64,000 bases of DNA from Halococcus hamelinensis 100A6 (GTDB taxonomy: Archaea > Halobacteriota > Halobacteria > Halobacteriales > Halococcaceae): assembly GCF_000336675.1 (NCBI RefSeq), contig NZ_AOMB01000043.1:51444-115443 (forward strand), written 5' to 3'. Each line of letters opens with the position of its first letter. The stretch's first letter is position 1. The notes under the pieces were generated by a model. It worked only from the letters and a program-made list of their open reading frames with translations, was not told where the DNA came from and searched no databases. This document shows, piece after piece, positions 33,973-42,324 of this stretch. The position numbers were made by a program, and so were the translations under genes.

Positions 33973-35018
33973 CGTTCGACCTCGGTTCGCCGCGGGTCGT
34001 CGTCGCCGAACCGGTCCTCGTCCACCACTTCGAGCCCCGCGTTGGCCTGGAGGTCGTAGGCCATCGCCACCGAGACGGCGATGCCGCCGACGACGAGCAG
34101 GAGCATCGAGAGCCCGCCCCGGAGGAAGAGCTCGCCGGGACCGAACGCGCTCGCGACCGTCACGAGGAGACCGAGCAGCCCGGTGAGCCCGCTCACGACG
34201 CCGAAGAAGTAGAGCAGGACCAGCGGGTGGAAGCTGTAGATGACGTACTGTAACACCAGCCGCCGGACGAAGTTGCGCGCGAGCAGCGTCGAGAGCTTCG
34301 GGATGAAGGTCGAGTAGCGGATACCGCTCTGTTCGTCGCCGTAGACCGCGGGATGGGAGACGTCCGCAACCCGGAAGTCGTGTACGTTGAGGGTCGTGAG
34401 CATATCGTTCAGGAAACCGTAATCGTCGTAGAGCGAATCGAGGTCGATCCGCGAGAGCGCCTCGTAGGAGACGGCGGTGAAGCCGTTCTGGGGGTCGCTC
34501 ATCCGCCAGTAGCCGCTGGATATCTTGGTGAGATACGTGAGCAGGGAGTTGCCGAAGAAGCGCCAGTTCGACATCTCCGAGCGGTCGCGGTGGAGGAGCC
34601 GGGTTCCCTTCGCGTAGTCGGCCCAGCCGTCGGCGACGGGTTCGATGATCCGCGCCAGCATGTCGGGGTTCATCTGGCCGTCGGCGTCCATCACCGCGAT
34701 GACGTCGAGGCCGTCCTCGAGGGCGTGGCGATAGCCCGTCTTGACCGCAGCGCCGCGTCCCCGATTCGTGTCGTGGCGGATCGCCTCGACGACGGTGTCG
34801 GCGTACGCGCCGCCGTCGGTGAGCGGCATGCCGCCGGCGCGTTCGCGGTTGGCGCGCTCGGCGTGGCGCTGGATCTCCGCCCAGGTCCCATCGCCCGAGC
34901 AGTCGTCGACGGCGTACACCCGGTCGACGAACCCGGGCATCGTCTCGATGACGCGACCCACGAACGCCTCCTCGTTGTGGGCGGGCACCACGACGCCGAC
35001 TGTCTTCCCGTTATACAT
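33969..35018 (-). CDS. Membrane-anchored glycosyltransferase family 2 (dolichyl-phosphate sugar synthase type)
   Basis: 349 residues. GT-A motifs VGVVVPAHNEEAFVG, VYAVDDCSGDGT (about 40) and AVMDADGQMNP (about 107-117), then NGFTAVSY. Two or three hydrophobic helices lie at about residues 240-325, giving the DPM1-like layout of enzymes that load a sugar onto dolichol phosphate. It probably starts glycan assembly on the lipid at the inner face of the membrane. Overlaps the dehydrogenase stop by 8 nt; it belongs to the same operon as the WbpA-like gene. Confidence 0.86.
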   Translation of the reverse strand: MYNGKTVGVVVPAHNEEAFVGRVIETMPGFVDRVYAVDDCSGDGTWAEIQRHAERANRERAGGMPLTDGGAYADTVVEAIRHDTNRGRGAAVKTGYRHALEDGLDVIAVMDADGQMNPDMLARIIEPVADGWADYAKGTRLLHRDRSEMSNWRFFGNSLLTYLTKISSGYWRMSDPQNGFTAVSYEALSRIDLDSLYDDYGFLNDMLTTLNVHDFRVADVSHPAVYGDEQSGIRYSTFIPKLSTLLARNFVRRLVLQYVIYSFHPLVLLYFFGVVSGLTGLLGLLVTVASAFGPGELFLRGGLSMLLLVVGGIAVSVAMAYDLQANAGLEVVDEDRFGDDDPRRTEVER

Positions 35019-36375
35019 CGAGTCCGCTCCCTATCGTATACACTCTGTGGGGTGTTCGGGATAAATCAAGCGTTCCGCGGCCGTCGATGACGACGATCCC
35101 CGACTCGAAGCCGTGCCAGTCGACCGCGTCGAACGCTTCGTGGGGGGTCACCATCACCGCCGCGTCGAGGTCGCAGTGGGGGAGGTCCTCGATCCCGGTC
35201 GGGGTGGCGTCGAAACGCGAGAAATCGTCGAGCAACGGGTCGACGCAGAACACCTCGGCTCCGGCCTCGCCGAGGCCGTCGACGATCGGCTCGGCCGGCG
35301 TCTTCGCGAGTTCGTTCACCCCGGGCCGGTAGGTCAGCCCGAGCACGGCGACGCGCGCGCCGTCGAGGCTCCGGCCCTCGGCCTCGAACTCCTCTTCGAG
35401 TTTCCCGACCACGAACCCCGGCATCGAGTCGTTGACGGCGCGGGCAGTCCGCAGGAGCGGCGCGTCCTCGGTCCGGCCGTGTGCGAGGAAGTACGGGTAG
35501 TAGGGGATGCAGTGGCCGCCGACGCCCGGACCGGGGTCGTGTATCTCACAGAAGGGCTGTGTGTTCGCGGTCGCGATGGCCTCGGCCACGTCGATCCCGA
35601 GGTCGTCGGTGAACCGCGCGAGTTCGTTCGCCAGCGCGATGTTCACGTCGCGATAGACACCCTCGAATAGTTTGACTGCTTCGGCCGTCGCCGCGTCGGA
35701 GACCGCGAGCACGCCCTTCGCGTTGATCGCCTCGTATATCGCGGTCGCCGCGCGCGTGCTCGCGTCGTCGACCCCGCCGACGACCTTCGGGTAGGCCCCC
35801 CGGATGTCTTCGAGGGCGCGCCCGCTCGACGTGCGCTCGGGACAGAACGCGAGGCCGAACTCGCCCATCGAGAGGCCCGTCTCGCGTTCGAGCAGGGGGC
35901 CCACCACCTCGCGACAGGTCTTCGGCGGCACCGTACACTCCACCACCACGAGGTCGCCCGCCGCGAGGCCGGTCGCGACGTCCTCGACGACTGATTCGAG
36001 GATCGAGAGGTCGGGCGCGTTCCCGGCGTCGAGCTTCGTCGGGACGATGAGGACGTGGACGTCCGCCATCGCCGCGGCCTCCTGGTTGGTGGTCGCCCGG
36101 AGCGCGCCGTCGGCGGCCAGATCCGCCACGAGGTCGTCGAGCCCCGGTTCGCCCGTGACGTGACACTCGCCGCGGTTCACCGAGTCGACCACGGCGTCGT
36201 CGACGTCCGCGCCGACGACGGCCCCGGAGGTCTCGGCGTAGACCGCCGCGAGCGGCAGCCCCATCTTCCCCAGCCCGTAGACCGCGACCGGGAGGTCGCC
36301 GTTCTCGAACGCCGTCCGACGGCGCTCGACGGACGCATCGTCGCCGTAGGCGGCGGGCGAGCCGGACGAGCTCAT
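35011..36375 (-). CDS. Nucleotide-sugar 6-dehydrogenase (WbpA-like)
   Basis: 454 residues from ATG 36375. Rossmann motif YGLGKMGLPLAAV, LIVPTKLDAGN, ECTVPPKTC, catalytic Cys289 in GVGGHCIPYYP, and VLGLTYRPGVNEL in the C-domain. It is longer than the dehydrogenase at 22536 and only distantly similar. In this operon it would oxidise UDP-GlcNAc to UDP-GlcNAcA, the first step towards 2,3-diacetamido uronates. Start overlaps the oxidoreductase stop by 4 nt. Confidence 0.88.
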   Translation of the reverse strand: MSSSGSPAAYGDDASVERRRTAFENGDLPVAVYGLGKMGLPLAAVYAETSGAVVGADVDDAVVDSVNRGECHVTGEPGLDDLVADLAADGALRATTNQEAAAMADVHVLIVPTKLDAGNAPDLSILESVVEDVATGLAAGDLVVVECTVPPKTCREVVGPLLERETGLSMGEFGLAFCPERTSSGRALEDIRGAYPKVVGGVDDASTRAATAIYEAINAKGVLAVSDAATAEAVKLFEGVYRDVNIALANELARFTDDLGIDVAEAIATANTQPFCEIHDPGPGVGGHCIPYYPYFLAHGRTEDAPLLRTARAVNDSMPGFVVGKLEEEFEAEGRSLDGARVAVLGLTYRPGVNELAKTPAEPIVDGLGEAGAEVFCVDPLLDDFSRFDATPTGIEDLPHCDLDAAVMVTPHEAFDAVDWHGFESGIVVIDGRGTLDLSRTPHRVYTIGSGLDV

Positions 36376-37376
36376 CGGGGGTCGGCCTCTATCGGGTTCG
36401 GGTCGGCGAGGCGGTCGATCCGTTTGGCGATCCGGAGGGCGCGAAGCCCGTCCGCAGCGGAGACCACCGGTTCGCGCCCGGTCCGGGCGCACTCGACGAA
36501 CGAGGCGACCTCCTTTTTGAGCGGTTCGCCGTCGCCGACCACCGGCTGTTCGATGATCCCCTCGTTGCTGTCGATCCCGCGCCGCCACACCCCCGACCGG
36601 AACTCCGTGTACGGCGCGTCGTCGGGTTCCGGCGGGGACTGTCGGTGGACGTCGATCGAGCGGTGGATGTAGTCCACGACTATCCAGCAGTCCCGGGCGG
36701 TGATCGTGAGCTCGCGGATCTTTCGCTGGGTCACCCGGCTCGCCGTCAGGCTCCCGACCGTCCCCCCGGAGAAGCCGAGTTGGGCGTCGACGTACCGCCC
36801 ATCCTCGGTGCTGACCGCGTTGACGAGGTCTATCTCGTCGTCGACGAGCGAACAGACCACGTCGATGTCGTGGATCATGAGGTCCATCACTGCGCCGTCC
36901 TTGATGTCGCGCTCGCGGGGCGCACCGAGCCGACGGGCGTCGAACGCGAGGATCTCCTCGTCGGCGAGCACGCTCGCGACCGCCTCGATGGCGGGGTTGA
37001 ACCGCTCGATGTGACCCACCTGGAGCGTCACGCCGCGTTCGTCGGCGAGGTCGCAGAGCTCGCGGCCGTTCTCGGGGTCGGCCACGAACGGCTTCTCGAC
37101 GAGGACGGCGACGTCCGCCTCGATGCACTCGCGTGCGAGGTCGTAGTGGTAGGCGGTCGGCACCGCGATCGAGACCACGTCGACCGTCGCGAGGAGGTCG
37201 GCCCGCGCCCTCGCGTCGGTGTCGTGTCGCGTGGCGACCTCGTTCGCACGTTTCTCGTCGGTGTCCGCGACGCCGACGAGTTCGACGTCGGGGAGTTCGG
37301 CGTAGACTCGCGCGTGGTTCTGGCCCATGCTCCCGACGCCGATGACGCCGGCCCGTGTGGTCGCCGCGGCGCTCAC
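36372..37376 (-). CDS. Gfo/Idh/MocA oxidoreductase (WbpB-like)
   Basis: 334 residues from the GTG at 37376, which overlaps the preceding stop as GTGA and gives the expected N-terminus AGVIGVGSMGQNHAR. The EKPF catalytic Lys motif (about 98) and HIERFNP are present. In the WbpB role it would oxidise C3 of UDP-GlcNAcA to the 3-keto sugar with NAD+, coupled to 2-oxoglutarate. It sits directly before the aminotransferase gene's product in the pathway. Much in-frame sequence upstream of 37376 is antisense noise. Confidence 0.85.
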   Translation of the reverse strand: MSAAATTRAGVIGVGSMGQNHARVYAELPDVELVGVADTDEKRANEVATRHDTDARARADLLATVDVVSIAVPTAYHYDLARECIEADVAVLVEKPFVADPENGRELCDLADERGVTLQVGHIERFNPAIEAVASVLADEEILAFDARRLGAPRERDIKDGAVMDLMIHDIDVVCSLVDDEIDLVNAVSTEDGRYVDAQLGFSGGTVGSLTASRVTQRKIRELTITARDCWIVVDYIHRSIDVHRQSPPEPDDAPYTEFRSGVWRRGIDSNEGIIEQPVVGDGEPLKKEVASFVECARTGREPVVSAADGLRALRIAKRIDRLADPNPIEADPR

Positions 37377-38458
37377 GCCTCGACCCCCGCCGCGGCGACC
37401 GCGGCGACGACCTCGTCGATGTCGGCCGACGAGAGGGCGGGGTGGACCGGCAACGAGAGCACCTCCCGCGCCGCTCGTTCGGCGACCGGCACGTCGGGGT
37501 CGACGTCGTCGTAGACGGGCTGTTCGTGTATCGGAACGGGGTAGTAGACGCCGGTGCCGACCCCCCTGGCTTCGAGGTGGTCGGCGAGCGCGTCGCGGTC
37601 GTCGGCGCGGATGGTGTACTGGTGATAGACGTGCCGTCGTCCCGTGGGTTCGACCGGGGTGTCGACCCAGTCGGGGAGCTCCTCGGTGAGTCGGGCGGCG
37701 TTCGCGCGCCGTGCCTCGTTGTTCTCGGGGAGGTCCCCGATCTGCACCCGTCCGATGGCGGCCAGCAGACTCGTCATCCGGTAGTTCTGGCCGAGCCTCG
37801 TGTGTTCGTAGGCCGCGCCGTCGGCGGTCCGGCCGTGGTTGATGAAGCTCCGTGCGCGGGCGGCCACGTCGGGGTCGTCGGTGAGCACCATGCCGCCCTC
37901 GCCGGTGGTCATGTTCTTCGTCGGGTAGAAGGAGAAACACGCGACGTCGCCGAAGGTGCCGACGCGCTCGTCGTCGATCGCCGCCCCGTGGGCCTGGGCG
38001 GCGTCCTCGATCACGAGGAGGTCGTGCTCGTCGGCGATCGCCCGCAAGCGGGGCATGTCCGCGGGGAGGCCGAACAGGTGGACCGGGAGGATCGCGTCGA
38101 CGTCCTGCTCGCGGACGACCCGCTCGACGGCGTCGGGGTCGAGGTTGAACGTCTCGGGGTCGATGTCGGCGAAGACGGGTTCGGCACCTGCGAGCCGTAT
38201 CGAGTTGGCGCTCGCGATCATCGAGAACGGCGTCGTGACCACGCGGTCGCCGGGGCCGAGGCCGAGCGCCTCGACCGCGGTGTGGAGGGCGGTCGTGCCG
38301 TTGGTGGTCGCGATGCCGTGTGTTGCGCCGCAGAAGTCCGCAAACTCGTCTTCGAACGCGCGGACCTCGGGGCCGTCGGCGAGCTGACCGGAGTCGATCA
38401 CCTCGTCGATACGTGCTTTCTCGCGGTCGCCGAGCTGTGGGTTGGCTATCGGAATCAT
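37373..38458 (-). CDS. DegT/DnrJ/EryC1/StrS aminotransferase (WbpE-like)
   Basis: 361 residues beginning MIPIANPQLGDREKARI. The PLP-binding region shows TTNGTTALHTAVEALGLGPGD, VIEDAAQAHGA and the Schiff-base Lys in FSFYPTKNMTTGEGG (near residue 182). Sugar aminotransferases of this family install an amino group on 3- or 4-keto nucleotide sugars using glutamate. Placed between a WbpB-like oxidoreductase and a WbpD-like acetyltransferase, a 3-amination of a keto uronate is the best guess. Overlaps both neighbours by 4 nt. Confidence 0.92.
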   Translation of the reverse strand: MIPIANPQLGDREKARIDEVIDSGQLADGPEVRAFEDEFADFCGATHGIATTNGTTALHTAVEALGLGPGDRVVTTPFSMIASANSIRLAGAEPVFADIDPETFNLDPDAVERVVREQDVDAILPVHLFGLPADMPRLRAIADEHDLLVIEDAAQAHGAAIDDERVGTFGDVACFSFYPTKNMTTGEGGMVLTDDPDVAARARSFINHGRTADGAAYEHTRLGQNYRMTSLLAAIGRVQIGDLPENNEARRANAARLTEELPDWVDTPVEPTGRRHVYHQYTIRADDRDALADHLEARGVGTGVYYPVPIHEQPVYDDVDPDVPVAERAAREVLSLPVHPALSSADIDEVVAAVAAAGVEA

Positions 38459-39045
38459 ATGGCGTTCTCACCGGAAAGGGAGTCGGGGAGCGGTTCGTGG
38501 CGTGCGGGGACGCCGAGCGCGAGGGTCTCGGGCGGGACGTCGCGGGTGACGACCGCGCCGGCGGCGACGAACGACCCCGCCCCGACGGAGATGCCGGGCA
38601 ACAGCGTGGCGTTCGCGCCGACCGAGACGCCGTCGTCGAGCGTCGGGCCGGCGAGGTCGGCCTCGCGGCGGACGGGATGGGGGTCGTTCGTGAGAACGGC
38701 TCGCGGGCCGACGAACACCTGGGACCCGACCGTCGTGTTCGTCGGGAGGTAGACGCCGGTCTGGAGGCTGACGTGCGAGCCGATCGTGGTCGTGCCGTCG
38801 ATCACCGCGTCGGTGCCCACCAGGACGTCGTCGCCGATACGGGTGTCCTCGCGAACGAGGGCGTTGTGGCCCGTGGTGAAGCCGTCGCCGACCTCGACGT
38901 CGGCGTAGACGATGGTGCCGGCGCGAACCGTGGCGTCGTCGCCGAGTCTGGCCGGCGGGGCGTCGGGGTCGTGTGAGTAGCCGACGGTCGCGCCGTCGTC
39001 GATGGTCGCGTTCGCTCCGGTTCGGGCGCGTGTTTCTCCCGTCAC
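38455..39045 (-). CDS. Left-handed beta-helix acyltransferase (WbpD-like)
   Basis: 196 residues from the GTG at 39045. The whole protein is built of hexapeptide repeats (IDDGATVG, VRAGTIVYADVEVG, IGDDVLVGTDAVI, VGANATLLPGISVGAGSFVAAGAVV), the trimeric acetyl-CoA-dependent fold. In this operon the expected reaction is 3-N-acetylation of UDP-GlcNAc3NA. It is the first gene of the seven-gene coupled operon running to 32004. The promoter must lie within the 395-nt upstream gap. Confidence 0.88.
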   Translation of the reverse strand: MTGETRARTGANATIDDGATVGYSHDPDAPPARLGDDATVRAGTIVYADVEVGDGFTTGHNALVREDTRIGDDVLVGTDAVIDGTTTIGSHVSLQTGVYLPTNTTVGSQVFVGPRAVLTNDPHPVRREADLAGPTLDDGVSVGANATLLPGISVGAGSFVAAGAVVTRDVPPETLALGVPARHEPLPDSLSGENAI

Positions 39046-39440
39046 GGCCGTACACCTCGGTCGCGGGTCGTGCGAACCGGGTCGGCGATCCGTGCGGGGA
39101 CACGTGGCTCCACCGGGACGAGTACCGTCGTTGGAGGGGGGGAGTGGTCGGTCATCGGTGGGCGGTTTCGGTCAGGACGATCGAGTGACTGTCACTGCGT
39201 GTGGTCTCGTCCGGGTAGAGTCCGTTCTCACATATGTGTTTTCCCATCCGATAGCCAGCACCGACCGGTTCGGGACACGAGGCGGCGCGGGCCCGCCGGG
39301 ACCCGACAACGGCGGTCCGTTTCGGCGGGCCGTTCCCGTCGGATCGGTAGATTCACGGCCGGCGACCGGATTAGGGCGCACAACCGACGCATGGCCACGG
39401 ACCACACCCCGACCGACCCCGCCGGCGGACGGACCGACGG
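39046..39440. other. 395-nt divergent intergenic region
   Basis: Lies between the minus-strand hexapeptide transferase and the plus-strand phosphodiesterase. It contains a palindrome CACATATGTG at 39230-39239 and a short ORF at 39391, but no longer gene. It must hold the promoters of two operons. Confidence 0.6.
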
Positions 39441-39444
39441 ATGA
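39391..39444 (+). CDS. 17-residue upstream ORF coupled to the phosphodiesterase gene (doubtful)
   Basis: ATG 39391 starts a 17-codon ORF (MATDHTPTDP..) whose TGA overlaps the ATG of the next gene as ATGA, as in translational coupling. A weak TATA-like GATTAG lies about 25 nt upstream, so a leaderless transcript could begin here. It may be a leader peptide or chance. Confidence 0.25.
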   Translation: MATDHTPTDPAGGRTDG

Positions 39445-41054
39445 AGACGCTGCTCGTCGGGCTGGACGCAGCGTGTGAGCCGGTGTTCGAGACGCTCGCA
39501 GCCCAGGGTGCCGACCTCCCCGCGATCGACGGGATCCGCGCCGACGGGGCGAGCGGGCCGCTCGAATCCCAGATCCCGCCGTGGACCCCGAGCGCCTGGC
39601 CGTCGCTCTACACCGGCGTGAACCCGGGTAAACACGGCGTCTACGGCTTCCTCGACTTCGAGGGCTACGACTGGGACGTCGTGAACGCGACCCACGTCCG
39701 CGAGCGCGCGCTCTGGGAACTCCTCGATACGGAGGGAACGAGCAGCGTGGTCGTCAACGTGCCCGTCACCCACCCCCCGCGGGAGTTCGACGGCGCGTTG
39801 ATCCCCGGCTACACCGCCCCCGACTCGCCGACGTGCCAGCCCGAGGGGCTCCTCGACGAGGTTCGGCGCGAGATCGGCGGCTACCGGGTCTATCCCCGCC
39901 ACACCGGCGGCGGGGAGACGACCGCCGAGGAGAAGGTCGCGGAGTACCGCGAGACGGTCCGAATGCGCGGCGAGGCCTTTCGGTATCTCGCGGACCGGTT
40001 CGACCCCGAGTTCGGCTTCGTCCAGTTCCAGAACACCGACACCGTCTTTCACGAGTGTCCGGGCGACCGCGACGCGCTTCGGGCGGTCTACGAGGCGGTC
40101 GACGACCAGATCGGCGCGACCCTCGAATCGTGCGACCCGGACGTCGTGGTGCTGGCGAGCGACCACGGCATCGGGAAGTACGAGGGCTACGACGTGCGCG
40201 TGAACACCCTCCTCCGCGAGGAAGGATTCGTCGAGACCACACAGGGCGGCGGGATGCCCTCGTGGGACGTCATCCGGGACGAGGAGTTCCTCGACGACCG
40301 TGCCGAGAGTGACGATGGAAATGCGCTCCTCGAACGCGCGATGGGGCTGGCGACGCGCGCAGGGGTCACCAGCCAGCGGGTCGACGCCGCGCTCTCGCGG
40401 CTCGGCCTCGCGGAGTTCGTCGTGCGCCACGTCCCGAAGTCGATGGTCCGCGCCGGCACCGAGGGGGTCGATTTCCCGCGTTCGACCGCCTACGCCCGCT
40501 CGCACATCGAGTGTGGCGTCCGGCTCAACGTCGCGGGTCGCGACCCCGAGGGTGTGGTGGCTCCCGAGGAGTACGACGCGGTTCGGGAACGGCTGGTCGA
40601 GCTGTTGTCTGGGGTCGAAACGCCGGACGGGGAGCCGGCCTTCGACGACGTCGCACCGCGTGAAGAGTACTTCGAGGGGCCGCACGTCGAGCACGCGGTC
40701 GACATCGTGCTCGTGCCGCGTGCGTTCGACAACTTCCTCGCGACGGGGCTCCGCGAGTCGGTGTTCGGGCCGCCCACCGAACCCTACAACCACAAACGCG
40801 ACGGTTTCGTTGCCGTCTCGGGGGCGGGCGTCGACGCCGACGCGTCGCTCGACGGGGCGCACCTGTTCGACGTCGCCCCGACGGTGCTCGCGGCGCTCGG
40901 CCTCCCGCGCGGCGACCACATGGACGGCGAGGTGCTGCCGGTGGTGGAGGCCGCCGGCGAGCGGACGTACCCGGAGTTCGAACCGCGAACGCGCGAATCG
41001 ACCGACGAGCGGGCCGTCGAAGCACGACTCTCGGACCTTGGATACCTCGAATGA
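39441..41054 (+). CDS. Alkaline-phosphatase-superfamily phosphodiesterase
   Basis: 537 residues, paralogue of 15032-16612. Metal ligand Asp9 in VGLDAA, nucleophile Thr49 in TPSAWPSLYTG followed by GKHGVYGF, ASDHGIG near residue 240 and the C-terminal DVAPTVLAAL. No signal peptide. Likely acts on phosphodiester or phosphomonoester bonds in glycan precursors such as lipid-phosphate sugars. Stop and the next gene's ATG overlap by 4 nt, pairing it with a FemAB-like transferase. Confidence 0.82.
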   Translation: MKTLLVGLDAACEPVFETLAAQGADLPAIDGIRADGASGPLESQIPPWTPSAWPSLYTGVNPGKHGVYGFLDFEGYDWDVVNATHVRERALWELLDTEGTSSVVVNVPVTHPPREFDGALIPGYTAPDSPTCQPEGLLDEVRREIGGYRVYPRHTGGGETTAEEKVAEYRETVRMRGEAFRYLADRFDPEFGFVQFQNTDTVFHECPGDRDALRAVYEAVDDQIGATLESCDPDVVVLASDHGIGKYEGYDVRVNTLLREEGFVETTQGGGMPSWDVIRDEEFLDDRAESDDGNALLERAMGLATRAGVTSQRVDAALSRLGLAEFVVRHVPKSMVRAGTEGVDFPRSTAYARSHIECGVRLNVAGRDPEGVVAPEEYDAVRERLVELLSGVETPDGEPAFDDVAPREEYFEGPHVEHAVDIVLVPRAFDNFLATGLRESVFGPPTEPYNHKRDGFVAVSGAGVDADASLDGAHLFDVAPTVLAALGLPRGDHMDGEVLPVVEAAGERTYPEFEPRTRESTDERAVEARLSDLGYLE

Positions 41055-42055
41055 GCATCACCATCAGGAACGCGACGGACGACGATCTGGAACAGTGGGA
41101 TTCGTACGTGGACCGGTCACCGCACGCGAACCCCTTTCACTACCGGAGGAGCCTCGCGGCGCTCGCCGACTACGCGAACGCCGAGTGCCACCACCTGGTC
41201 GGCTACAAGGGCCAGGAGGTCGTGGGGATCTTCCCCGTCTTCGAGGTCACGCGGTTCGGGGTCTCGACCGCCTTCTCGCCCCCGCCGGGCCTCCTCGTAC
41301 CGTATCTCGGCCCCGCCCTCCTCAACATGGGGAAGCTCAAACAGCGCAAACGCGAGCGCCGTCACGAGCGCTTCGTCGACGGCTGTTTCGAGTGGATCGA
41401 CAAGGTGGTCGACCCGCGCTACACCCACGTCCGGAGCGATTATCGCTACACGGACCTCCGGCCGCTCGAATGGAACGAGATGCGGGTCTCGCTCGGGCAC
41501 ACCTACACGGTGGACCTCTCGGTTGGCGAAGACGCGCTGTTGAAACGGTTCAGCTCCGACGCCCGGAGCAACGTCCGCGACGGCCCGCCCGAGAACTGCG
41601 TGGTCGAGGAGGGCGGCGAACGCGCGATCCGCCGGATCGTCACCCAGGTCTACCGGCGCTACGAGTCCCAGGGTAAGTCCTACGGCGTCACGCCGGGGCT
41701 CGTGCTCGCCCTCCGCGACGGGCTCGACGAGGGCCGCCTCCGGCCCTACGTCTGCCGGGTCGACGGTCGGTTCGCCGGCGGGATGATAACCCTCGAAGAC
41801 GACGACACGATCTACCGGTGGCAGGGCGGCGCGAAACACGACGCGGGCGTCCCGGTGAACGACCTCGTCGACTGGCACATCATGCGCGACGCGATGGACC
41901 GCGGGATCGATTCCTACGACCTCGTGGGAGCCGACGAACGCCGACTCAATCGGTACAAAGCGAAGTTCGACCCCGAACTCAGGACCTACCACGAGGCCGA
42001 GCGCGCGGGCCCCGCGATGGCGCTGGTGCGCGAGGCCTACACTCGGTTGCAGTAA
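41051..42055 (+). CDS. FemAB/GNAT-like (BioF2-type) transferase
   Basis: 334 residues. Same layout as the gene at 30897: LVGYKGQEVVGIFPVF (about 54-69), STAFSPPPGLLVPYLGP, RKRERRHERFVDG, then YRWQGGAKHDAGVPVNDLV and YDLVGADERRLNRYKAKF at the end. The two proteins are clearly related over their full length. May transfer an amino acid or acyl group to a sugar of the surface polymer. Coupled to the phosphodiesterase gene; this pair closes the glycan locus. Confidence 0.75.
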   Translation: MSITIRNATDDDLEQWDSYVDRSPHANPFHYRRSLAALADYANAECHHLVGYKGQEVVGIFPVFEVTRFGVSTAFSPPPGLLVPYLGPALLNMGKLKQRKRERRHERFVDGCFEWIDKVVDPRYTHVRSDYRYTDLRPLEWNEMRVSLGHTYTVDLSVGEDALLKRFSSDARSNVRDGPPENCVVEEGGERAIRRIVTQVYRRYESQGKSYGVTPGLVLALRDGLDEGRLRPYVCRVDGRFAGGMITLEDDDTIYRWQGGAKHDAGVPVNDLVDWHIMRDAMDRGIDSYDLVGADERRLNRYKAKFDPELRTYHEAERAGPAMALVREAYTRLQ

Positions 42056-42299
42056 CGCGGTCTAAGGGGATTGACGAGTTTTCGATAGCGCCACGAATCG
42101 TCGTCGGTGCCGTCCTCGACCTGTGCTTCGTCCCGAGCGCCCGTCGGCCCGCCGTCGTCCGGGCTGGCGGGCGTGTTCTCCTCGTTCTCGTCGCCGTCAT
42201 CGGTAGTCGTTCGATCGCTCGTACCGGGAGGTGGTCCTCGGTACGAATACGCGCACGACCCGAAGGAAGATGGAAGAACGGAGCGGGAGACGATGGAGA

Positions 42300-42322
42300 A
42301 CCGAAACGCCGGTCGCTTCGGT
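42300..42322 (-). terminator. Stem-loop just past the secY stop codon
   Basis: A 9-bp stem (one G-T pair) with a 5-nt loop, 5'-ACCGAAGCG / CGTTTCGGT-3' on the transcript, starts 3 nt after the secY stop at 42325. It may end or protect the ribosomal operon mRNA. The rest of 42056-42324 holds no supported gene. Confidence 0.4.
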
Positions 42323-42324
42323 AG

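Noticed and set aside
42056..42210. Acidic, haloarchaeal-looking reading frame on the minus strand (..DDGDENEENTPASPDDGG..)
   Set aside because: No ATG, GTG or TTG start was found between the secY stop and this stretch, so it could only be a remnant. Not listed as a gene.
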